DNA from: Lentisphaeria bacterium
GTDB lineage: Bacteria > Verrucomicrobiota > Lentisphaeria > Victivallales > Victivallaceae
Reading direction: 5' to 3'
Assembly (NCBI GenBank): GCA_017443585.1
Contig: JAFSYV010000114.1
Coordinates: 1 to 37,976 of the forward strand
DNA: 37,976 bases
Part shown: positions 8,891 to 15,375 of the stretch, piece after piece
How the letters are laid out: the number at the start of each line of letters is the position of its first letter
Numbering within the stretch: the stretch's first letter is position 1
Translations under genes and position numbers: made by a program
The notes under the pieces: model-generated
Databases searched by the model: none
What the model saw: the letters and a program-made list of their open reading frames with translations, nothing else
Told to the model about the DNA's origin: nothing

Positions 8891-9483
8891 TTTTGCACAC
8901 CTGTTTCTTTCAGCAGAAGGTCGAAGAATCCATCATATCCCATATCCCGGTTTTCGTTCCACGGCGCGGGGAAATAGAGGGCCCGGCCGCCCGCCTTGCG
9001 GACCGCTTCCACGTTGATGGGGGCGTCGTCGATGAGGATCCCTCCCAGTTCGGCGACGGCTTCGGCCTTGGAGCGGTAAAGGTACGACCCGATGTCGATC
9101 TTCTTCCGGGGGGAGGGAACGAAGATTACCCCCTGGATCCACAGGCCGAAATGGCGGAGCACCCACTCCGCCGACCGGGGGGCCGTGTCCATGGGGCAGG
9201 AGCTCAACGCGAGGGAACGGAAGTTCCGGCCCCGGACGCGCAGAAAAGTCCGGACCTCCTCACGGGGGAGGGAGCGGAAGAGGAATTTTGCCCGGCACTC
9301 GTCCAGCAATGCCCGGTACTCGTCGAGGGGGCAGCCGAGCTTCGCCAGGGGCGGGTTTTCCGTCAGCAGTTCTTCCGCCGTGATGCCGGGGCGGACCCTC
9401 TGGGCGACGGTGGAGCAGAAAAGGGACATGAGATCGTTGAGCACATCGTCGATGTCCCAGATCAGCAGGGGGAGCGGCGTCAT
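8887..9483 (-). CDS. HAD-superfamily hydrolase, probable sugar phosphatase
   Basis: A 198-residue protein with HAD motif I 'WDIDDVLND' (nucleophile Asp10, acid Asp12), a motif II serine in 'LALSSCPMD', a lysine in 'SPRKKIDIG', and motif IV 'ILIDDAPIN'. The length suits a small-cap HAD phosphatase. ATGA overlaps at both ends (with the NeuB-like gene before and the TPP gene after) put it firmly in the operon. In nonulosonate pathways the NeuB step can yield a 9-phosphate that a HAD phosphatase removes (NeuB-P/NANP type); this role is inferred. Confidence 0.85.
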   Translation of the reverse strand: MTPLPLLIWDIDDVLNDLMSLFCSTVAQRVRPGITAEELLTENPPLAKLGCPLDEYRALLDECRAKFLFRSLPREEVRTFLRVRGRNFRSLALSSCPMDTAPRSAEWVLRHFGLWIQGVIFVPSPRKKIDIGSYLYRSKAEAVAELGGILIDDAPINVEAVRKAGGRALYFPAPWNENRDMGYDGFFDLLLKETGVQK

Positions 9484-11027
9484 CGGATCGATTTGCCTCC
9501 GTCCTTGAGCCAGTCGGCGTAGAAGGTCATGTAGGTCTTCCGTTCGGCCGGGGCCTTGATGGCGGGATCGTCGTAATAGGAGTCTCCCTTCTGGTGGGTG
9601 GTGGAGATCTCTTCCATGACCGCTCCCGTTTCACTGCCGAAGGAGTGGGCGACGCCCCGTTCCACCACGATCAGGTCCCCGGCGGAAACGTTCTTTTTCA
9701 CGCCGTCGAGGGTGAGGGTCATTTCCCCGTAGAGCACGTGGAAGGTCTCTTCCTTGATCTTGTGGGTGTGGGTCGGGTTCTGCTGTCCGGGGAGCAGGGC
9801 GATGATCTTCTTGCAGTACTCCCGGTTGACGCAGGTGATGATGGAACAGCCGCAGCTGCGGAACTTTTCCAGCCCGTAGTGGTGCGAAAGTTCCAGATCC
9901 ATCCGGTTCATGAGGGGCACCCCGGACTTGGCGAGGAGCGCTCCCAGCTCCCGGATGATGCCCAGCACCTCCTGCCGCCGGTTGACCACGGTCATTTCGG
10001 CGGACATCACGGGGGCTCCGGGGGCCAGGTCGCACCTGGCGGTGAGTTCCAGATACTTGGAAAGGTCGTTGGCCCGCAGCTGCCCCGCCCGGCAGGGGAT
10101 GGCGAAAAAGAGCTCCTCGGGCTTGAGGACGGTCCCCGCCTTGACGGCGTTCTTCACGAAGACGCCCCGCTGGAGTCCCTGAAGGTCGGCGGCCTCCTTG
10201 GCGGAAATATCCCGCCTCCGCCCCCTGACGCCGCACATGGCGTAGGCCCGTTCCGCCGCCGCCAGCCATTTTTCGGTCTGCTCCGGCGTGGAGGAGTAGG
10301 CGTTGAGCTTGTACTTTTCGGTGGGCAGCCCCACGTGGCGTTCGAGGATGACCGCGCCCTTGGCCACGGCCATCATCACCGCCTCGAAGTTCTCCGGCGA
10401 CTCATGGGTGGAAAATCCCGCCGGAACGCCGGGATAGAGTTCGTGGAAGTAGTCCAGCTGATTGAGTTCGAGGGCCTCGTCGGGGGTGGGATAGGCCCCC
10501 ACGCAGTGCATGAGGGCGAAGTCGATCTGGCGGTGTTCGAAGAAGGCGGTCACCTGACTGATCTCGCCGGCGGCGGCCCCCGCGGTGGAAATAATCACGG
10601 GCTTCCCCGCCTGCGCCGCCTTTTCGAGGAGCGGCCAGTCGGTGAAGGAACAGCTGGCGATCTTCAGAAAGTCGAAGCCGTGCTTCACCACCCGATCCAC
10701 GGAAACTTCGTCGAAGGGGGTGCAGGCCGTGAGCAGTCCGCACTCATCGGCGCACTTTTTCATGGCGACGAATTCCTCTTCGGAGAGGGCCGTTTCCGAA
10801 AAGCGCTTGATGTACTTCAGGTCGAAGCGCTCCTTGTAGTCGGGGTGGATGAAGGTGGGCAGGTCCCGGTACTGGAACTTTATCGCACAGCGGAAATTCG
10901 GGAAGCGCCGGGCGATTTCGGCGTATTTCCTGATGATGGCCTTGCCGTGTTCCACATCGCCGGAGTGGTTGTTCGCCATTTCGAATATGACCAGACGATC
11001 GAAGATCGCGCCGCGTTCGGTACTCAT
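9480..11027 (-). CDS. NeuB-family synthase with SAF and C-terminal cupin domains
   Basis: A 515-residue protein. Residues 10-270 are a NeuB barrel, which condenses phosphoenolpyruvate with an aldose or aldose phosphate: 'IFEMANNHSGD', 'CAIKFQYRD', 'ACTPFDE', 'FLKIAS', 'LMHCVGAYPTP' and metal-site histidines H208 ('GFSTHE') and H231 ('ERHVGL'). Residues about 285-347 are a SAF/antifreeze-like domain. Residues about 375-480 are a cupin with 'PTHTHKIKEETFHVL' (H420, H422, E427, H430) and H461, resembling D-lyxose/sugar-isomerase cupins. Ordinary NeuB proteins are about 350 residues, so the cupin is an added domain. First gene of the six-gene operon, preceded by the promoter at 11075-11103. Confidence 0.92.
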   Translation of the reverse strand: MSTERGAIFDRLVIFEMANNHSGDVEHGKAIIRKYAEIARRFPNFRCAIKFQYRDLPTFIHPDYKERFDLKYIKRFSETALSEEEFVAMKKCADECGLLTACTPFDEVSVDRVVKHGFDFLKIASCSFTDWPLLEKAAQAGKPVIISTAGAAAGEISQVTAFFEHRQIDFALMHCVGAYPTPDEALELNQLDYFHELYPGVPAGFSTHESPENFEAVMMAVAKGAVILERHVGLPTEKYKLNAYSSTPEQTEKWLAAAERAYAMCGVRGRRRDISAKEAADLQGLQRGVFVKNAVKAGTVLKPEELFFAIPCRAGQLRANDLSKYLELTARCDLAPGAPVMSAEMTVVNRRQEVLGIIRELGALLAKSGVPLMNRMDLELSHHYGLEKFRSCGCSIITCVNREYCKKIIALLPGQQNPTHTHKIKEETFHVLYGEMTLTLDGVKKNVSAGDLIVVERGVAHSFGSETGAVMEEISTTHQKGDSYYDDPAIKAPAERKTYMTFYADWLKDGGKSIR

Positions 11028-11074
11028 AACTCTCTTTGCTCCCTTCTTGAAGGTCCAAACTCAACCTTTGAGGT

Positions 11075-11103
11075 AATATAACACGGCAAGAGGACTATTG
11101 CAA
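11075..11103 (-). promoter_or_regulatory. Sigma70-like promoter of the NeuB operon
   Basis: On the minus strand, -35 TTGCAA (11098-11103), 17-bp spacer and -10 TATATT (11075-11080). The predicted leader is about 40 nt. It is the only good promoter I found upstream of the six genes. Confidence 0.7.
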
Positions 11104-11130
11104 GAGAAAAACGGCTTTTTTGCCTCTTTT
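11104..11130 (-). terminator. Weak possible terminator after the lipoprotein gene
   Basis: Downstream of the stop at 11145 the minus strand reads GGCAAAAAAGCC followed by GTTTTTCTC. The stem is only about 3 bp, so it would be a poor intrinsic terminator, but the U-rich run sits where the upstream transcript should end, next to the NeuB promoter. Confidence 0.25.
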
Positions 11131-11144
11131 TTGAAGAACGGTTT

Positions 11145-11525
11145 TCAGCGGGCGGTGATGATCCGGGCCTGCGAGAGGTCTATCCTGCGGCCCGTGGCGC
11201 GGGCGAGGCGGCGGGAGATCTCGGCTTCGGTCATGGAGCCGCCGTCGATCTTTTTCATCTTGTCGGGGGTGAGGCTCCCCTCGTTGAAGTTGTCCGGGAT
11301 CAGCTCGGCTTCGGTGTAGTAGATGGTCCCGTTGTCGTAGTCGAGGATGAAGGCCACCACGCCGGGGATCACCCCCAGCAGACAGAGCGCGCAGTCGGAG
11401 TAGAAGACCGTGTTGTCCACGGTTTTGGACATCCTCCTGCCGATGCGGTGACTGTAAAACAGCGTTCCGCAGCCCGAAGCGCCCAGCAGCAGCGCCGCCA
11501 GAAGACAGATAAGACTTCTCCTCAT
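11145..11525 (-). CDS. Small lipoprotein of unknown function
   Basis: A 126-residue protein with a lipoprotein signal: 'MRRSLICLLAALLLGASGC', lipid-modified cysteine at 19. A second hydrophobic stretch, 'ALCLLGVIPGVVAFILDYDN', lies at about residues 51-70. The C-terminal 40 residues are hydrophilic. No family is recognised with certainty; the general layout recalls small YceK/YidQ-like lipoproteins. The start is supported by two overlapping 'aaggag' sites upstream. It begins 18 bp after the exonuclease stop, so the two are probably co-transcribed. Confidence 0.75.
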   Translation of the reverse strand: MRRSLICLLAALLLGASGCGTLFYSHRIGRRMSKTVDNTVFYSDCALCLLGVIPGVVAFILDYDNGTIYYTEAELIPDNFNEGSLTPDKMKKIDGGSMTEAEISRRLARATGRRIDLSQARIITAR

Positions 11526-11543
11526 TTCCGACTCCTTGTCTCC

Positions 11544-12563
11544 TTAAAAAAGCTCGTCCTCGCGGGAAGGAGGCGTCGGCTCCGCCGGGATCTCCTTCAG
11601 GAGGGATCTGAAATCGTTTTCCGCACAGAGATCGGCGATGCGCTGCCAGTCGGGCGCGCGGCGGGCGAGCACCCGGTCCGCGGAGGCGAATTCGGGGGGC
11701 AGTTCGCACTTGAGCCGGGTCAGCGCAAGGTTCCGTTCCAGAAGTTCCCGCTTCCCGGCCAGCTTGGCGGCGAATTTCGATCCCGTGAATTTTTCCGTGC
11801 CGTCCGGTGCATACCAGCTCTCGATGGGGCCGAAGGTGTTGAGCAGCTCCGCCGCGCTCTTGACGCCGATGCCGGGGACGCCAGCGATGTTGTCCACGCT
11901 GTCCCCCAGCAGTGCGAGGTAATCCGGGATGAGTTCCGGGGCCACGCCGAATTCCTGACGCACCTCCGCCTCATCGCACTCCTTGAACCCGCCGCCCGAG
12001 CGGGCGGGCTTCAGCAGGTGGACGCGGTCGTTCACCAGCGACGACAGGTCCTTGTCCGACGTGACCACCAGAACGGGGGCCGTCGCCGAGCAGGCGAAAC
12101 CGCCGATCAGGTCGTCTGCTTCATAGTTTTCGGCCCGGAGCAGCGGCCAGCCGAAGGCCTGGGCCATCTCCTCGATTTTGGGCATCTGGACCTTCAGCGC
12201 TTCCGGCATGGGGGGGCGGTTGGCCTTGTACTCCGGCAGCAGCTCCAGACGGAACCGGACTTTGCCGCAGTCGAAGAGCAGTGCGCCCCGGTTGCCGGGG
12301 TACTCCCGGTCGAGGATGAGAAAGAGCTTCGTCATCAGATAGAGGGCGTTCACCGGCTCGCCGCGGCTGTTGTTCAGCTGGCGGATGGCGAAAAAGCAGC
12401 GGAATATCTGACTGAAGGCGTCGATCAGCATGACGGGCCCGGAGACGGGCTCAGCGGGTGCGGCCGGTGCTTCGGGAACGGGAGCCGGGGCATCCGCCGC
12501 TTCGGCCGCCCGGTTCCGCTGCTGCTCTTCGGCCCAGGCGAAAAGATCCGGTGTATCGTCCAT
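11544..12563 (-). CDS. Stand-alone 5'-3' exonuclease / flap endonuclease
   Basis: A 339-residue protein homologous to the 5'-nuclease domain of DNA polymerase I. Acidic metal ligands are present: D48 ('LIDAF'), D98 ('LLFDCG'), E148/D150/D151 ('YEADDLIG'), D170/D172 ('TSDKDLSS') and D221/D224 ('GDSVDNI'). The helix-hairpin-helix-like 'GVPGIGVKSAAELL' spans 228-241. Such enzymes remove RNA primers and flaps. Unusual is the first ~42 residues, an Ala/Pro/Glu-rich tail that looks disordered. No clear Shine-Dalgarno site precedes the ATG, and a start further in would break the domain only after residue ~42. No polymerase domain follows. Confidence 0.9.
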   Translation of the reverse strand: MDDTPDLFAWAEEQQRNRAAEAADAPAPVPEAPAAPAEPVSGPVMLIDAFSQIFRCFFAIRQLNNSRGEPVNALYLMTKLFLILDREYPGNRGALLFDCGKVRFRLELLPEYKANRPPMPEALKVQMPKIEEMAQAFGWPLLRAENYEADDLIGGFACSATAPVLVVTSDKDLSSLVNDRVHLLKPARSGGGFKECDEAEVRQEFGVAPELIPDYLALLGDSVDNIAGVPGIGVKSAAELLNTFGPIESWYAPDGTEKFTGSKFAAKLAGKRELLERNLALTRLKCELPPEFASADRVLARRAPDWQRIADLCAENDFRSLLKEIPAEPTPPSREDELF

Positions 12564-12589
12564 AGTGCAAGGCGCTTTCGTTGTTCCGT

Positions 12590-12692
12590 AAAAAGAAACG
12601 GTCCAAGGCCAGGCTGAAACGCGGACTTAAGAGGAGTAATTTATGAAGAGGAGAAATTGCATTTAAGTCCTCGCCTCCTCCGGCCTTGAACC
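12590..12692 (-). ncRNA. Candidate ~100-nt structured small RNA
   Basis: Minus-strand RNA predicted from a promoter (12699-12727) to a U-rich end. An outer helix pairs 12682-12693 with 12599-12610 (12 bp). It is fully paired only in minus-strand RNA, where one position is G-U; on the plus strand the same position is a C-A mismatch. An inner 8-bp helix is perfect (GGACUUAA, 12663-12670, with UUAAGUCC, 12623-12630). The last arm is followed by UUUCUUUUU, terminator-like. The 32-nt apical loop holds two CUCCUC motifs (12631-12636, 12648-12653), complementary to Shine-Dalgarno sites and to the GGAGGAG in the internal loop. It could instead be an attenuator leader of the exonuclease gene. No known RNA family recognised. 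Confidence 0.5.
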
Positions 12693-12698
12693 GCTTTT

Positions 12699-12727
12699 AC
12701 TATATATCTCCCGGGGTGATTTTTCAA
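12699..12727 (-). promoter_or_regulatory. Sigma70-like promoter for the structured RNA / exonuclease leader
   Basis: On the minus strand, -35 TTGAAA (12722-12727), 17-bp spacer and -10 TATAGT (12699-12704). Expected start is near 12692, exactly where the outer helix of the structured RNA begins. Confidence 0.65.
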
Positions 12728-12755
12728 ACCGTTTTTTCGAAATTTGCTTAAAAAT

Positions 12756-12773
12756 AAGTTGCTATGGCAACTT
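12756..12773. promoter_or_regulatory. Operator-like palindrome AAGTTGC-TATG-GCAACTT
   Basis: A perfect 7-bp inverted repeat around a 4-bp spacer, 28 bp upstream of the -35 of the minus-strand promoter and about 130 bp upstream of the rightward promoter. Size and symmetry suit a dimeric regulator. I found no second full copy in the window and cannot name the regulator. Confidence 0.45.
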
Positions 12774-12901
12774 TAATGTCCTCCTGAACGTCCCGGCGGA
12801 TGGGCCGACTCCGGACATCGGAGGAAAGGGGAGGAGCTCCGCCGCAGGGGAAAACGGCTTGCCGATTTCGGGAAAAATGTGGATTTTTTTCACATTCCGA
12901 T

Positions 12902-12930
12902 TTGCATATTCGGCAAAAACGGCGTATTTT
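12902..12930 (+). promoter_or_regulatory. Promoter of the ExbB/ExbD-like/kinase operon
   Basis: -35 TTGCAT (12902-12907), 17-bp spacer, -10 TATTTT (12925-12930). Immediately upstream is an inverted repeat AATGTG...CACATT (12876-12896), a possible operator. The promoter lies inside the longest possible reading frame of the first gene, which supports the start at 12991. Confidence 0.55.
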
Positions 12931-12990
12931 ATGAATCGTGGCGGTGTTTCTTTCGCCGTCCGCGGAAAACAATACGGGAACTGCTGTTTT

Positions 12991-13536
12991 ATGAAAAAGG
13001 GAAAATTGTCTTCGATACTGCTGCTCGCGGCGCTGGCCGTCGTGGGGGTCGCTTTCGTCGCGCTGATGGCCTGGTCCTTCAACCATTCGCCAGCGGTGCG
13101 GAACCTCTTTTCGGGGGATGCCAGCGAGGTCATGGGCGAAGTCGCCGCCGGGTCCCCCGCCAGTCTCGCCGCCCGGACCCGCATGGCCGCGTGGGTTTCC
13201 ATGCTGATCTTTTCGGTGATAACGGCCCTGCAGATACTGGCCTTCGGCATCGGTTTCGTGGTGGTCCGGGGCATCCGGAACTCCGCCGACTCCGTGGCGG
13301 TCAAGCTCAAACAGCTCGACAACGCCGGGATCTTTTTCGACGTGCCCCTCTACGTGGGACTCTTCGGCACCGTTTCCGCCTTTCTGGTCATGACCTTTTC
13401 GCCCCAGAGCAGCCGCCTCATCGCCTACTCCTCGACCCTGATCGGGATCGTCTTCAGTCTGCTGCTGAAACTGATCATGGAGTACCCCTACCGGAAGGCG
13501 CTCCTGGCCGGAAGCGAAAAGAACGGGGAGCTGTAA
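12991..13536 (+). CDS. Four-helix membrane protein, possible ExbB/TolQ/MotA-like channel subunit
   Basis: 181 residues from the ATG at 12991, chosen because the promoter lies at 12902-12930 and a transmembrane helix begins at once. Predicted membrane helices are about 7-28, 68-92, 117-136 and 143-161. The last two, 'YVGLFGTVSAFLVMTF' and 'LIAYSSTLIGIVFSLLLK', resemble the paired pore helices of ExbB/TolQ/MotA proteins ('GLLGTV' then 'TTALGL'). These form ion-conducting motors with an ExbD/TolR/MotB partner, and the next gene has features of such a partner. The protein is shorter than typical family members and the assignment rests on motif resemblance only. Confidence 0.6.
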   Translation: MKKGKLSSILLLAALAVVGVAFVALMAWSFNHSPAVRNLFSGDASEVMGEVAAGSPASLAARTRMAAWVSMLIFSVITALQILAFGIGFVVVRGIRNSADSVAVKLKQLDNAGIFFDVPLYVGLFGTVSAFLVMTFSPQSSRLIAYSSTLIGIVFSLLLKLIMEYPYRKALLAGSEKNGEL

Positions 13537-15339
13537 GTGAACAGGGCAATCCTCATCGTCATCTGCGACTTTCTGGTGTCGGCCATGCTCTCCATGATGA
13601 CCGGCATGGTCCCGGCCCACACCGGCGGCACGGGGGTCGGTCTGGATGAACGGACCACCCGGGTGCTCCTGGGCGAACTGGAACTGCGCCAGAGAGAGTT
13701 GGAAAATCTGCGACGCCAGCTCCGCGAAGCCGCCGCGAGGAAGACGCCTTCGCCCGAAAACGACGAAGCGCTCCGCAGGATCACCGAAGAGATGATCGAC
13801 AACATGCGCCGGATCGAAGCGGTCAAGAGAGCCAAACGGGCCACGGCCGCCAATACGGGCGCCCTCTCCCCCGAAGAGCTTCGGAAGAGGTTGGAGGAGG
13901 AAGCCCGGAAACGTCTCAAACTGGAGATCCGCCTGCGGGACCAGAAGCTGGACACCAAGGGCGCGTCCGAGAAACTCGCCGCCGCCCGCGAGATGCTGGA
14001 AAGGGAACGCCGGCAGCTGGCTTCCGCCGAGAAACAGCTCGCTTCGACCGAAAAACGGCTGGCCGAAACGACCGAAGCCGAAAGAAGCGCCAATGCCGAA
14101 CTGCGGAAACTGGCCTCCGATTACCGGAACATCCAGCAGCGCCTCGGTGAGACCGAGACCCGGAAGAGTCTCACCGAGAAGGAGCTGGCCGACGCCCGGC
14201 GGGCCGTGGCCGCGAAGGAGGCCGATCTGGCGGGGGTCAAGAACGCCCTGCGCGAAATGAATTCCCGCATCGGCAAGGTTTCGCTGGAACGGCAGGAGCT
14301 GCAGAAGACCTTGGCCTTCACCTCCGGGAAACTCAATACCGCCGAAAGGGACAACGCCGACTACCGGGGACAGCTGGTGAAGCTGCGCCGCGAGGCCGCC
14401 CGGCACAAATACGAACTGGCCGAGGCGCAGCAGGCCCGGAAGCAGATGGAGACGCTGGTCAAGCGCTCCCTCAACGATCTCTCCCGTGCCCAGCTGGAAG
14501 CCGAGCGGAGCAAGAGCGCCGCGCAGGTGGCTCAGGGCAAGCTCGCCGCCACCGAAAAGATTCTGAAAGAGGTGACGGCCAAGCCCGCCGCCGAAGCCTT
14601 CAAGCGCTACTCCGCCGCCGCTTTCGAACTTTCCTTCCGGATCCGGGAAAAGGGGATCATGCTGGACCGCCGGGCCCACGGCGATTACGTGCCCGTGATG
14701 GTGAAATTCGGGCGGCGCACCTTGGCGGTCATGCCCTTCGCGCTGATCGTCGGCGATCCCGGAGTCGCCCTGCTTTACCGGAACGTCACCGAGCTGGTCT
14801 ACCGCTTCAAGAGCCCGGCGGAGAAGACCGCGCGCGTCCTTGCCGAGCCGCTGGCCGCGGTGAGGACTCCCGACGGGACCGAGGTCGCCGCCGTCTTCAT
14901 CGGCGAGAACGCGCTTCCGGGGCGCAAGCCCATGCCCCTTGTCACCCGTGAACAGCTCCTCGAACGGGGGACCGACGACCTCTTCCTCTTCAGCTGCCGC
15001 AAGTACGGGCGTGAAAGCGCCGCATTGGGGCCCCGCTGCTCCATCGATCCCCGGAGCGATTCCCCCTATCTGGTGATCCGGAACAGCAAGCAGCGCGGCG
15101 GCAGTCAGCTCAATGCCGCCCTGGGCGATATCGTCGTCACCCGCGAAGGGCAGTTCGTGGGCGTGGTGACGGGCTTCGAAAAGGGGAACAACCCCGACGC
15201 CAGAGTGCTGCTCTTCTCGGACGCGGATCTCTGGGAAAAGGCCCTGCGGATCCCCGTGACCAGGGGGGCCGGGCGGACTTACGCCGACGAATTCGGCGCC
15301 GCGGTCCGCGGTTTCAAAGGAATCAAGGACAAGAGATGA
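13537..15339 (+). CDS. Membrane-anchored long coiled-coil protein, ExbD/MotB-like N-terminus
   Basis: A 600-residue protein starting at GTG directly after the previous TAA, with GGGGAG 6 bases upstream. A single N-terminal transmembrane helix (about 4-24) contains an aspartate (D11 in 'ICDFLVSAMLSMM'), as in ExbD/TolR/MotB proteins where the membrane Asp carries protons. Residues about 40-350 are highly charged Ala/Glu/Arg/Leu/Lys-rich coiled coil with repeats of the kind 'LASAEKQLASTEKRLAE'. Residues about 355-575 form a beta-rich globular domain; 'GGSQLNAALGDIV' then 'GQFVGVVTG' (521-546) recalls the last strands of a trypsin-like protease, perhaps inactive. Family not recognised overall. 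Confidence 0.8.
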   Translation: MNRAILIVICDFLVSAMLSMMTGMVPAHTGGTGVGLDERTTRVLLGELELRQRELENLRRQLREAAARKTPSPENDEALRRITEEMIDNMRRIEAVKRAKRATAANTGALSPEELRKRLEEEARKRLKLEIRLRDQKLDTKGASEKLAAAREMLERERRQLASAEKQLASTEKRLAETTEAERSANAELRKLASDYRNIQQRLGETETRKSLTEKELADARRAVAAKEADLAGVKNALREMNSRIGKVSLERQELQKTLAFTSGKLNTAERDNADYRGQLVKLRREAARHKYELAEAQQARKQMETLVKRSLNDLSRAQLEAERSKSAAQVAQGKLAATEKILKEVTAKPAAEAFKRYSAAAFELSFRIREKGIMLDRRAHGDYVPVMVKFGRRTLAVMPFALIVGDPGVALLYRNVTELVYRFKSPAEKTARVLAEPLAAVRTPDGTEVAAVFIGENALPGRKPMPLVTREQLLERGTDDLFLFSCRKYGRESAALGPRCSIDPRSDSPYLVIRNSKQRGGSQLNAALGDIVVTREGQFVGVVTGFEKGNNPDARVLLFSDADLWEKALRIPVTRGAGRTYADEFGAAVRGFKGIKDKR

Positions 15340-15375
15340 GGCTCGATTCCCTCTCCCGTCCGTAGGATCGCAGCG

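Noticed and set aside
6236..8977. A plus-strand open frame of 913 codons opposite the methyltransferase and TPP genes
   Set aside because: Antisense shadow; the minus strand carries the complete ThDP and SAM motifs.
12643..12666. A 7-codon plus-strand reading frame (MKRRNCI) with GAGGAG six bases before its ATG
   Set aside because: It lies inside the structured RNA, no plus-strand promoter was found for it, and the helix pairs better on the minus strand. It could be a leader peptide, but the RNA explanation covers more of the sequence.
12859..12990. Longer start for the ExbB-like gene
   Set aside because: The predicted -35 and -10 boxes lie inside this extension, so it would not be transcribed as a complete message.
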